Positions 1 to 7,095 are shown, numbered from the stretch's first letter. The stretch: DNA of 8,031 bases from CALMFQ01 sp964495595 (GCA_964495595.1 CAZBWH010000103.1:1-8031); one strand, 5' to 3'. Program-made: numbers and translations. Notes: generated from the sequence alone by a model not told the origin.

Positions 1-756
1 GCCGGCACCGGTGAGGGCCACCAGCGGGATACACCATTCGGCGGCGGTGCGGCAGACTTGCAGGTCGCGCTGCCGCAGCTGGGTTTCGTCCAGCCAGCCT
101 TCGGCCAGATCGAGCCAGTGGCTGTCGACGCTGGCCTGATAGATCAGCAGGTCGCAATCGGCCAGTTGCTCCACCTGCGCTGCCAGCGCAGCGAAATCCC
201 CTTCGGCCTGCGCCTCGCCCAATGTCGACAATTCCAGATACCGCAGCCATGCGGGCTGCTGCAATCGCTGCAGGATGTTGCGCGAGCCGGTTGCGGGGTG
301 CAGCGAGGCGTCGATGATGCCCACGCGTTCGACCAGGCCGGCCCGTTTCAAAGCCAGAGCGGCGATCAACGGGACATTGAAGGTGCAATCGCCGGCCGCG
401 CCGCGGAACCCGGCCTGATGAAACGGCCCGACCGGTGCCAGGGCAACACCACGGCTGTGCAAAACACGGCGGGCAGCATCCAGCACCGCGCCGGCCACAT
501 AAGGCAACGAGCGGGCGACATTCGGCAGGCGGTTGCCGAAGCCGTTGTCGCAGCTGCCGTCGAGCACGGCATCGACATAATCGGCGGCGTGGGCCAGCGC
601 CAGCTGGCTTCTGGTTACCGGTGCCGGCGCATGCAGCGTCAGCGGAATGCCCAGCTCGAACCAGGAGGCGACTATTTCACGCGGTTTGTGGGCGCTGGGC
701 GACGGGCTTTCGGCGTCGGCCAGCAGCTTTTCCGAATAAAACACCGGCAGCGACAT
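1..756 (-). CDS. Histone deacetylase-like (arginase/deacetylase fold) protein, C-terminus off the left edge; catalytic residues altered
   Basis: The visible 252 residues follow the bacterial histone deacetylase/acetylpolyamine amidohydrolase family: a start like VFYSEK, an NGFGNR stretch at 71-76, SLPYVAGA at 83-90, FHQAG at 112-116, CTFN at 124-127, IIDASLH at 147-153 and YQASVD at 206-211. Functional members are cytoplasmic zinc hydrolases that remove acyl groups from lysine or polyamines. The usual His-His pair is His113-Gln114 here, and the usual D-x-D-x-H is Asp149-Ala-Ser151-Leu-His153. The general acid-base His and one zinc-binding Asp are therefore replaced; the second zinc Asp (Asp211) and His153 remain. 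Loss or change of activity is my inference. The ATG lies 12 bases after the stop of the caspase-FGE gene with no clear Shine-Dalgarno sequence, so co-transcription and perhaps translational coupling are likely. The catalytic Tyr region near the C-terminus is outside the window. Family assignment is fairly sure; substrate is unknown. Confidence 0.85.
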   Translation of the reverse strand, partial: MSLPVFYSEKLLADAESPSPSAHKPREIVASWFELGIPLTLHAPAPVTRSQLALAHAADYVDAVLDGSCDNGFGNRLPNVARSLPYVAGAVLDAARRVLHSRGVALAPVGPFHQAGFRGAAGDCTFNVPLIAALALKRAGLVERVGIIDASLHPATGSRNILQRLQQPAWLRYLELSTLGEAQAEGDFAALAAQVEQLADCDLLIYQASVDSHWLDLAEGWLDETQLRQRDLQVCRTAAEWCIPLVALTGAG

Positions 757-768
757 CGGGCCGGCTAC

Positions 769-2604
769 TCAGGGATAAGGCCGCACCACGCGGAAGCCGA
801 GCAGCTGGCTGCGATAACCGACCGGGTTGCCGGTGCGCACCGCCGAGCGTGGCAGCGCCGGGCCGCTCCAGCCACCGCCGCGGTAGATGCGTTTGGCACA
901 ATCATCGGTCACCCGCGGGCTGCCGTCGGTGGGTGCGTTGATATAGTTGGTAGACAGGCAATCCTCGGTCCATTCCCAGACGTTGCCCAACACGTCGTAG
1001 AGGCCGAAAGCATTGGGCTTGAACTGGCCGACCGGCGCGGTGGCGGCGTGGCCGTCCTTGCATTCGTGCGGCTCCCAGTCGAACTTGTAGCGTGCGTGGG
1101 TGGTGCTGTCATGCACATTGGCGAATTCGCAGGCCAGGTCGGTATCGTCGCCCCAGTAACGGGCGGTGCGGGTGCCGGCGCGGGCGAGGTATTCCCATTC
1201 CGATTCGGTCGGCAGCCGGTAGGCCTTGCCGGTCTTGCGGCTGAGCCAGGCAAGGTAGGCCTTGGTGTCCTGCCAGTTGACGCACACCACCGGGTGGTCG
1301 TCGCGCTGGGAAAATCCGGGGTCGCGCCAGGTGCGCCCCGGTTCGTTCTCCCAGGTTGATGAATGAATCCAGACATAACACACAGACTCGGCCTTGTAGC
1401 CGGTGGCTTCGACAAACGCGGCGAATTCGCCGCGGGTGATTTCAAACCGGCCAACCGCCAGCGCCTGCGGGATCTGCACTTCATGCCGCGGACGCTCGTT
1501 TTCGCCGCTACCGGCCACATTGCGCGCCGATCCCATCAGAAACGAGCCGGGCGGCACCACCACCATTTGCGGGCAATCCGGGCAATCGCGGAACACGCTG
1601 CCGGCGTTGCCGGCCACGCTGCGATTGTCGTTTGCGGGCGCCGGTTCAGCCGTAGCGGCAGCCAACGCAGTCAGCCGTGCCTGCGCCAGCTCGGCGAACT
1701 GGCCTTGCGGATATTTGCTCAGGTAAGCGCGCAGGTCGGCCGGATTGCTGCTGCCCTTGATGCTGTCCCAGAACGACAACTCGAATGCAGCGGCCTCGCC
1801 CAGCAGCGGCAACGGTGCAGCCTGCTGGGCCGCCAGCGGCTGCGGGCCGCCGCGGAAATAGAAATCGCCGTCCAGGCTACCTTCCATCCACGGCACCTGT
1901 TTGCCGTCGGAGGCATCCTTGACGCCGATCACCACCTTCTTGATCGCCAGCTCGATCGGCACATTGGGCTGATCCATCTGCCGCAGCAGGTGTTCGGTGT
2001 ACAGGCCATGCTTGCCGTCGCCATCGTCGGCGGTTTTGCCTTTGGCGGTCGAGAAGGAGATCAGGGTGCCGGACGGCGCATTCACTTGCGCCAGCCCGCG
2101 GCTGGCCGAGCGTGATTTGCCGAACGGGTTGTCGCGGCAGGCGTCCAGAAACACCAGGTTGAGCCGGGTTTTGGCGCCGTCGAGCATGTCGAGCAGCTGG
2201 TTGGTGTTGATGCTCTGCAGGGGCAGATCGTCTTCGCTGGCCAGGTTGGCGTCGATAGCGGGCAGGTAGTTCACGTCCTTGAGCTGTACGCCGTGCCCGG
2301 CGTAGAAAAACAGCGCGACCGCACCGGGCTGCAGGCGGTTGCGAAAATCGCGGATGGTCGGGGCAATCTGGCTGGTGCGCAGGTTTTCGCGGCTGATGAC
2401 ATCAAACCCCAGTGTGCGCAGCTTGGCCGCAATGGCGCGGGCATCGTTGACCGGGTTTTGCAACGGCGCGCTTCGATAGGCGGCATTGCCGATCACCAGG
2501 GCAACCTGCCGGTCTGCGGCGGCGGCCGGTGCCATGCACAGCGCGAGCAGGCAGGCCATCCAGGCCAGCGGGCACCATCGGAGTTTCTGGTTTGGGTAGA
2601 TCAT
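769..2604 (-). CDS. Secreted caspase-like peptidase (C14) fused to an FGE-sulfatase/SUMF1-type domain
   Basis: The 611-residue protein starts with a signal peptide (hydrophobic core about 11-29, probable cut after AAAA at 27-30), so it should act in the periplasm or outside. Residues 32-250 form a caspase-like peptidase domain with the catalytic dyad visible: His104 in YAGHG (101-105) and Cys156 in DACRDNP (154-160). Residues 270-315 are a linker with the FW-x-SI and AYL-x-x-YP-x-G pattern often seen after bacterial caspase domains. Residues 340-611 are an FGE/SUMF1 domain: GSFLMGS at 353-359, RLPTESEWEYLARAG at 463-477, GNVWEW at 540-545, RGGGW at 575-579 and GFRVV at 603-607. The two copper-binding cysteines of true formylglycine-generating enzyme are absent from the C-terminal segment, so the domain is probably a binding module in the C-type-lectin fold. 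The start is supported by an AGGAAAG ribosome site 10 bases upstream. It is the first gene of a minus-strand pair with the deacetylase-like gene. Confidence 0.93.
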   Translation of the reverse strand: MIYPNQKLRWCPLAWMACLLALCMAPAAAADRQVALVIGNAAYRSAPLQNPVNDARAIAAKLRTLGFDVISRENLRTSQIAPTIRDFRNRLQPGAVALFFYAGHGVQLKDVNYLPAIDANLASEDDLPLQSINTNQLLDMLDGAKTRLNLVFLDACRDNPFGKSRSASRGLAQVNAPSGTLISFSTAKGKTADDGDGKHGLYTEHLLRQMDQPNVPIELAIKKVVIGVKDASDGKQVPWMEGSLDGDFYFRGGPQPLAAQQAAPLPLLGEAAAFELSFWDSIKGSSNPADLRAYLSKYPQGQFAELAQARLTALAAATAEPAPANDNRSVAGNAGSVFRDCPDCPQMVVVPPGSFLMGSARNVAGSGENERPRHEVQIPQALAVGRFEITRGEFAAFVEATGYKAESVCYVWIHSSTWENEPGRTWRDPGFSQRDDHPVVCVNWQDTKAYLAWLSRKTGKAYRLPTESEWEYLARAGTRTARYWGDDTDLACEFANVHDSTTHARYKFDWEPHECKDGHAATAPVGQFKPNAFGLYDVLGNVWEWTEDCLSTNYINAPTDGSPRVTDDCAKRIYRGGGWSGPALPRSAVRTGNPVGYRSQLLGFRVVRPYP

Positions 2605-2669
2605 GAGCTATAGTCTTTCCTGTCATCTTTCGGGCAGATACCGGTTGCCTGGCGGCCTGTCTGTCATCC
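2605..2669. promoter_or_regulatory. Divergent intergenic region between the caspase-FGE gene and the sensor-MFS operon
   Basis: These 65 bases separate two start codons pointing away from each other, so promoter elements for both directions should lie here or inside the two gene starts. The plus strand has a -10-like TATAGT at 2609-2614, but no convincing -35 at the right distance. On the minus strand I find only the ribosome site at 2615-2621 and no clear promoter. No strong inverted repeat is visible. The plus-strand gene has no recognisable Shine-Dalgarno sequence before its ATG. Confidence 0.45.
2615..2621 (-). promoter_or_regulatory. Ribosome binding site of the caspase-FGE gene
   Basis: AGGAAAG on the minus strand lies 10 bases before the ATG at 2604. 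It supports that start; the next upstream ATG on this strand runs into a stop within a few codons. Confidence 0.7.
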
Positions 2670-5069
2670 ATGTTAGACCTTCCTTCCCCTGATGCGACAC
2701 CTGACAGGGCACGCTGGCTGAGGCTTGGCGGGCTGATGCTGGCGGCTCTCTGGCTGACGCTGGGGCTGCTGGCGGCGCTATTGCTGGACAAACAGCACGC
2801 GCTGATGGTCGATCTGGCCGTGTCACGCGCAGCCATCAGCGCCGGGGAAATCGACTCGGCCCTACAGGCCGGGCAGCAAAGCGGGCTGCGGCTGGAAGAA
2901 ACCCGCGCCCTCCAGTCACTGCTGCAACGCCTGCGACATGATACCCACGACCTGTTGCGCGCCGACATTTTCGACCACCACGGGCGACTGTTGTACAGCA
3001 GCGCGTCTGCGCAGGCAGCCGGGGTCTCGGCCGACTGGCTGCGCCTGAGCCAGCGCGACAAGGGATTGTGGCACCAGGAGCATGCGGGCGGGCGGATTAC
3101 CGTGGGGCACGCAATCCACGATGAGCGCGACCGGTTTGCCGGGGGCTATGCCTTGTCGATTGATGCCAGCCGGCATTATCAGCAGACCGAGCACGCCCGG
3201 ACAACCTTCATCCAGACCTTGCTGCCCGGCGCAGTGGTAGCCGGCCTGCTGCTGGTGCTGCTGCTGCGGCTAGCGAAACGGTGGGGTGGAGCCGATTCAT
3301 CCGGTGAGCGGCATCCAGCGCACTGGCCCGCCTGCCCGCTGCGCACACGGATACTTGCCGCGGCCATGCTGGTCATGCTGGGCTGCGGCGGGGCGATGTC
3401 GATCTGGGCCAGCCACCTGTTCACCGAACACCTGCAACCCACGCTGCAAAGCAAGGCAGAAGCGGTGGCAGGGCTGGTTCGCGCCAAGCTGGCCCGAGCA
3501 CTGGCACTGGGCATCCCGTTTGACCGGCTGATGGGTGTAGAGGCCTATTTCGACGAGCTGCTGACCCAGCACCCGGAATTGGCGGGCATCCGGCTGCAGG
3601 GCGCGGACCGGGCTCACTACGCACGCAGCCGCACAGCCAGCACCGGGCCACAGGCCAGCAGCCTGCCACTCCCCGATCGCTTGCCCCCAGGCGGGGCGGT
3701 AGCCGTCGTCGTGCAGACCGATCCAGGGTATGTGGGCGGGCAAATGTGGGCGCTGGCAGCCGATATTGCCATTGTGTTGCTGGTCGGGCTGATTGTGTTC
3801 AACGAAGCGCTGAATGCACTGCTGGCCCGCCTTCCCGACTCAGCGACCCCGAAAGCAGCGGCTGCGGCACGACCGGCACGGCTGGCGGCCATCCGTTTGC
3901 CACTGTTCCTGTTCATCCTGACCGAAGAGCTGACCCGCTCTTTTCTGCCGCTGCATATCCGCGAGCTGGCGATTGCGGCCGGCCGGGCCGGTGAAACCAC
4001 GCTGATCGGCATGCCGATCAGCGTGTACATGCTGTGCTTTGCCGTGGCCACACCGGTTGCCGGTGGGCTGGCCGACCGGTACGGTGCCCGGCGGGTATTC
4101 GGGCTGGGGGCTCTCCTGGCTGCAACGGGGTTCGTCTGGGCAGCGCTGACCAGCTCGATCTGGCAGTTTGCCGCAGCACGAGCACTGTGTGCTACCGGCT
4201 ACGCACTGGCCACCATGGCTGCGCAGCGGGCGATTCTGGCAGACAGCGACCGCCAATCGCGCGCCCAGGGGCTGGCCATGTTCATCGGAGCCGTCAGCAT
4301 TGCCGCAATCTGCGGCGCGTCGGTCGGCGGCGTGCTGGCAGAGCGGGGGGGGGTGCTGCCGGTGTGGTTGCTGTCTGCGCTGCTTTGCCTGCTGGCCACC
4401 CTGCTGTTCGGCCGGGTCAGGCCACCGCCAGCCAGCCAGCAAACCCAGGACAAGCCATTTTCCTGGGGTGACTTGCTGCGGCTGATGCGCCAGCACCGGT
4501 TCGCTGCCTTGATGCTGGGCAGTGCCATTCCGGCCAAGATCGCGCTGGCGGGGCTGCTGTTTTACCTGACGCCGCTGGCACTGTCCGCTGCCGGTTTTGC
4601 ACCAGCCGCCATCGGCCGGGCGGTGATGCTGTATTTCGTGCTGATGATGATCGTCACCCCGCTGGCGGCGCGACTGTCCGACCGCTACCATCTGCGCCTG
4701 TCGCTGATCGTCGTCGGCGGCCTGATCATGGCGGCCGGCGCGCTGGCCGGCGGATCAGGCAGCGCCTCTGCCACCCTGGCCGGCATCGTGACACTGGGCA
4801 TCGGCACCGCCCTGTCGGCCGCGGCACTGCAAGCACTGGCCAATGAGCTGGGCACCGCCAGCGGCGAGGTTGGCCAGATGGCAGCCACCGCAGCCTTTCG
4901 CACCATCGAGCGGCTGGGCAGCGCCATCGGCCCCTTGCTGGCCGGCACGCTGTTGCTGCACGGCGGATTTGGCCAGGCCATGACGGGAATCGGCGTGGTA
5001 CTGCTGGTCGGCAGCCTGCTGATTGCGATCGCGGTACGGCCGGGCCAGCCAAAGGACAGGCCAACATGA
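2670..5069 (+). CDS. Sensor-MFS fusion: two tandem transmembrane sensor modules followed by a major facilitator transporter
   Basis: The 799-residue protein has three parts. Module 1: membrane helix about 17-39, extracytoplasmic region 40-185 with a FDHHGRLLYSS strand-turn (101-111) typical of Cache/PAS-like sensors, membrane helix about 186-203. Module 2: helix about 227-248, extracytoplasmic region 249-360 with ALALGIPFDRLMGVEAYF (277-294) as in sensory proteins, helix about 361-379. Residues 405-790 are an MFS carrier of about 12 helices, with the loop 2-3 signature GGLADRYGARR at 465-475 and its echo RLSDRY at 668-673 in the second half. A bare MFS carrier is near 400 residues, so the N-terminal half is extra. 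The region holds no kinase, GGDEF or HAMP signature. Role inferred: inner-membrane transport of an unknown compound, gated or tuned by a periplasmic ligand. It is the first gene of a three-gene operon and overlaps the next gene by 4 bases. The start has no clear ribosome site, but an in-frame stop lies upstream and no better ATG exists. Confidence 0.9.
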   Translation: MLDLPSPDATPDRARWLRLGGLMLAALWLTLGLLAALLLDKQHALMVDLAVSRAAISAGEIDSALQAGQQSGLRLEETRALQSLLQRLRHDTHDLLRADIFDHHGRLLYSSASAQAAGVSADWLRLSQRDKGLWHQEHAGGRITVGHAIHDERDRFAGGYALSIDASRHYQQTEHARTTFIQTLLPGAVVAGLLLVLLLRLAKRWGGADSSGERHPAHWPACPLRTRILAAAMLVMLGCGGAMSIWASHLFTEHLQPTLQSKAEAVAGLVRAKLARALALGIPFDRLMGVEAYFDELLTQHPELAGIRLQGADRAHYARSRTASTGPQASSLPLPDRLPPGGAVAVVVQTDPGYVGGQMWALAADIAIVLLVGLIVFNEALNALLARLPDSATPKAAAAARPARLAAIRLPLFLFILTEELTRSFLPLHIRELAIAAGRAGETTLIGMPISVYMLCFAVATPVAGGLADRYGARRVFGLGALLAATGFVWAALTSSIWQFAAARALCATGYALATMAAQRAILADSDRQSRAQGLAMFIGAVSIAAICGASVGGVLAERGGVLPVWLLSALLCLLATLLFGRVRPPPASQQTQDKPFSWGDLLRLMRQHRFAALMLGSAIPAKIALAGLLFYLTPLALSAAGFAPAAIGRAVMLYFVLMMIVTPLAARLSDRYHLRLSLIVVGGLIMAAGALAGGSGSASATLAGIVTLGIGTALSAAALQALANELGTASGEVGQMAATAAFRTIERLGSAIGPLLAGTLLLHGGFGQAMTGIGVVLLVGSLLIAIAVRPGQPKDRPT
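4345..4353 (+). repeat. Run of nine G inside the MFS part
   Basis: Nine consecutive G encode Arg559-Gly-Gly-Val562 in a loop of the carrier. The gene is in frame here. Both other forward frames are open across this point and reach stops near 4471 and 4485, so a gain or loss of one G would truncate the carrier within about 45 codons. Confidence 0.9.
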
Positions 5070-6205
5070 ACGAAACACGGATTGACTGGCGACCCGGATC
5101 ATTGACCGTGGTACGCGGCGCTCCCCTTCACCCGGCAGAACGGCTCCACAGCCGGCAGGCGGTCAGCCCCCCCTGCCGGCTGACGATCCCCTTGCTCGCC
5201 CTGCTGGGTGGGCTGGCCGGGGCGGGACAGGCGGCCCATGACGGTGAACAACGGGTGCCGCATATCTACATGCTGCTGTACCGGGGATGCGAAGACGCCT
5301 GCCGCGGCTTTCAGGAGTATTTCCGCAAGCAGCATCTGCCGGTACGGTTCACCATACGCGATGCGGCGCAGGACAAGCACCGGGTTCGTGAGCTGGTGGC
5401 AGAAGCCCGAGCGCTACGGCCCGATCTCCTGCTGACCTGGGGCACCACGGCCACCGTCGAAGCCGTCGGCACACTGGACAAGATCGACCCGCAGCGACAC
5501 ATCACCGACTTGCCGGTGCTGTTCATGATCGTTTCACACCCGGCCAAGGTAGGGTTGGTACGGCAGCTCGACCACCCGGGGCGCAATCTGAGCGGCACAC
5601 TTTATCTGCTGCCCGCCGAAACCCAGCTACGCGCTGCGCGCTCTTATCTGCCGTTCAAGCGACTGGGGTTTATCAGCAACCCCATTGAAGCCAATTCACA
5701 AGCCAGCCGCGACGAGCTGCGCACCCTGGCGCCAAGGTTTGGCTACACGCTGGTAGAACGCGAGATTCCGCTGGCGGCCGACGGCAAGCCGGACGCCGCC
5801 GCATTGCCGGCACTGGTGGCCTCGCTGGCCCGGGATCGGGTCGATCTGTTGTACATGCCCCCGGACAGCTTCCTGAACAGCCAGCGCGACAGCATTACCG
5901 GTAGCGCCCTGCAGCAGCGCCTGCCGGTGTTTGCCGCCGCCGAGGCGCCGGTGGTCAAGTCGCAGGCCCTGTTTGGCGTTGTCAACAAATACGAGGATGT
6001 CGGGCGCTTCACCGCTTACCGAGCAGCGCAAATCCTGTACGAGGGCAAACGCCCTGCCGACCTGCCGATCGAACTGCCCCGACGCTTTTCCCTGTTGATC
6101 AATATGCAGGCAGCCCGCACACTGCAACGCTACCCGCCGTTGAAACTGCTGGATGCAGCCGAACTGATCAACCCCGCCCCACCCCAACCGGAGCCTGACC
6201 ACTGA
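5066..6205 (+). CDS. Exported ABC_sub_bind (TrpX/COG2984-type) substrate-binding protein
   Basis: The 379-residue protein has a hydrophobic signal core at about 39-56 ending in AGAGQAA, so it is probably exported to the periplasm, perhaps as a soluble binding protein. Family marks are: a first lobe beginning HIYMLLYRG (66-74), TWGTTATVEAV (124-134), LPVLFMIVSHPAKVGLVRQL (149-168), HPGRNLSGTLY (170-180) and, in the second lobe, LLYMPPDSFL (261-270) and LFGVVNKYEDVGR (302-314). These fit the ABC_sub_bind family, whose members bind amino acids or other small ligands for ABC import or act as sensor partners. No ABC permease or ATPase is in the window, so it may serve the neighbouring sensor-MFS protein; that is inference. 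The start overlaps the upstream stop as ATGA, with AAGGACAGG just before it. The stretch before the signal core is unusually long (about 37 residues), so a later non-ATG start is possible. Confidence 0.88.
   Translation: MNETRIDWRPGSLTVVRGAPLHPAERLHSRQAVSPPCRLTIPLLALLGGLAGAGQAAHDGEQRVPHIYMLLYRGCEDACRGFQEYFRKQHLPVRFTIRDAAQDKHRVRELVAEARALRPDLLLTWGTTATVEAVGTLDKIDPQRHITDLPVLFMIVSHPAKVGLVRQLDHPGRNLSGTLYLLPAETQLRAARSYLPFKRLGFISNPIEANSQASRDELRTLAPRFGYTLVEREIPLAADGKPDAAALPALVASLARDRVDLLYMPPDSFLNSQRDSITGSALQQRLPVFAAAEAPVVKSQALFGVVNKYEDVGRFTAYRAAQILYEGKRPADLPIELPRRFSLLINMQAARTLQRYPPLKLLDAAELINPAPPQPEPDH
5167..5173 (+). repeat. Run of seven C near the start of the substrate-binding protein gene
   Basis: Seven consecutive C encode the end of Ser34, Pro35 and Pro36, just before the signal-peptide core. 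A one-base slip would uncouple the start codon from the mature protein. Runs of this length can also cause sequencing errors. Confidence 0.85.
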
Positions 6206-7089
6206 TGCGGATCCTGCTGTGTACCAAACGGGATTTACCCGGCTGCCTGTTTCTGAACCGGCTGCTGCCCTTGCTGGCCGGCCATGAGCTACAAGTCTGG
6301 CTATCCGACAAGACCCGCCCGCAGGAGGCGGCCGACGCCGTGCTGGCCGAGATTGCCTTTCTCGAACGCGGCCTGCCAATCGACCTGCTGTTCCCACTGA
6401 TCGACGCCCTGCCCGCCGGCACACCCGCCGCCACACAACTGACCTTTACCGGACTGGCACAGCAGCACGGCGTCGCCATCGACGCCGTGGACGGCGTCAA
6501 CACACCTGCCGGGCTGGCCCGGCTGCGCCAGTTCGGCCCCGATCTGCTGATTTCGTCCCGTTTCAGCTACATTTTTCATGCCGCGGCGATTGGCATGCCG
6601 CGCCACGGCGTCGTTAACGTCCACCCCGGCGACCTGCCGCACTACGCCGGGCTGTTTGCGCCGATGCGGATGGTGCTGGACGGCGCCAGCGAGCTGTGCA
6701 GCTCGGTACACTGGATCGACCAGGGCATCGACACCGGCCCGGTCCTGGCCCGGCATCGCCAGCCACTCGACCGGCAGCGCGGGCTGCTCGGCCAGATCAG
6801 CGAGCTGTATTGCCTGGCCATTCCCACCCTGCTGACACTGATCAGCGAACTCGCCGCCGGCACACGCCCGGCCGGCGAGGAGCAGGACATCCGCCAGCGG
6901 CATTACCGTTCGCTGCCCGACGCCGCCGAGCTGGCGGCCTTTGGCGCAACCGGCATGCGCTTCTGGAGCGCCGACGAATACCGCGCCACCCTGCAGCACT
7001 TTCTACCCGGCACCGCCGCACCCGAGCTGCTCAACCGTCTGCAGGACACACACTGGCGCCACTGGCTACAGCCACTGCTGGCACCCTGA
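6205..7089 (+). CDS. Formyltransferase family protein (Fmt/PurN-type fold), substrate unknown
   Basis: The 294-residue cytoplasmic protein has the core of 10-formyltetrahydrofolate-dependent formyltransferases. A Rossmann-like start MRILLCTKRD (1-10) is followed by PDLLISSRFSYIF (112-124), then the catalytic segment VVNVHPGDLPHYAG (136-149) with Asn138 and His140, and IDQGIDTGPVL (171-181) with Asp176. These three match the conserved Asn, His and Asp of Fmt and PurN, so it should be active. It differs from housekeeping methionyl-tRNA formyltransferase in the HPGDLPHYAG loop and in lacking a recognisable C-terminal tRNA-binding domain. A small amine, amino sugar or hydroxylamine substrate is more likely than tRNA, but this is inference. 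Its ATG shares one base with the upstream stop (TGATG), so translation is probably coupled; the GGAG 11 bases upstream is a weak ribosome site. It is the last gene of the operon and is followed by a hairpin. Confidence 0.87.
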   Translation: MRILLCTKRDLPGCLFLNRLLPLLAGHELQVWLSDKTRPQEAADAVLAEIAFLERGLPIDLLFPLIDALPAGTPAATQLTFTGLAQQHGVAIDAVDGVNTPAGLARLRQFGPDLLISSRFSYIFHAAAIGMPRHGVVNVHPGDLPHYAGLFAPMRMVLDGASELCSSVHWIDQGIDTGPVLARHRQPLDRQRGLLGQISELYCLAIPTLLTLISELAAGTRPAGEEQDIRQRHYRSLPDAAELAAFGATGMRFWSADEYRATLQHFLPGTAAPELLNRLQDTHWRHWLQPLLAP

Positions 7090-7095
7090 ATGCAA

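Noticed and set aside
754..771. Possible stop-codon readthrough joining caspase-FGE to the deacetylase-like protein, since both are in the same frame with only four codons between TGA and ATG
   Set aside because: The caspase-FGE product is exported and the deacetylase family is cytoplasmic, and nothing around the TGA suggests recoding. Ordinary operon spacing explains it.
58..1359. Long plus-strand open frame of 433 codons antisense to the deacetylase-like and caspase-FGE genes
   Set aside because: Its translation has low-complexity Gln/Arg/Ala composition and no family motif, while the opposite strand carries two recognisable proteins. GC-rich DNA commonly leaves such frames open.
2402..3061. 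Minus-strand open frame of 219 codons across the divergent region
   Set aside because: It lies over the signal-peptide end of the caspase gene and the first sensor module, both of which have clear motifs in their own frames. Its own translation has no recognisable domain.
6205..7089. Housekeeping methionyl-tRNA formyltransferase (fmt)
   Set aside because: The catalytic loop differs, there is no recognisable tRNA-binding C-terminal domain, and the usual def neighbour is not present.
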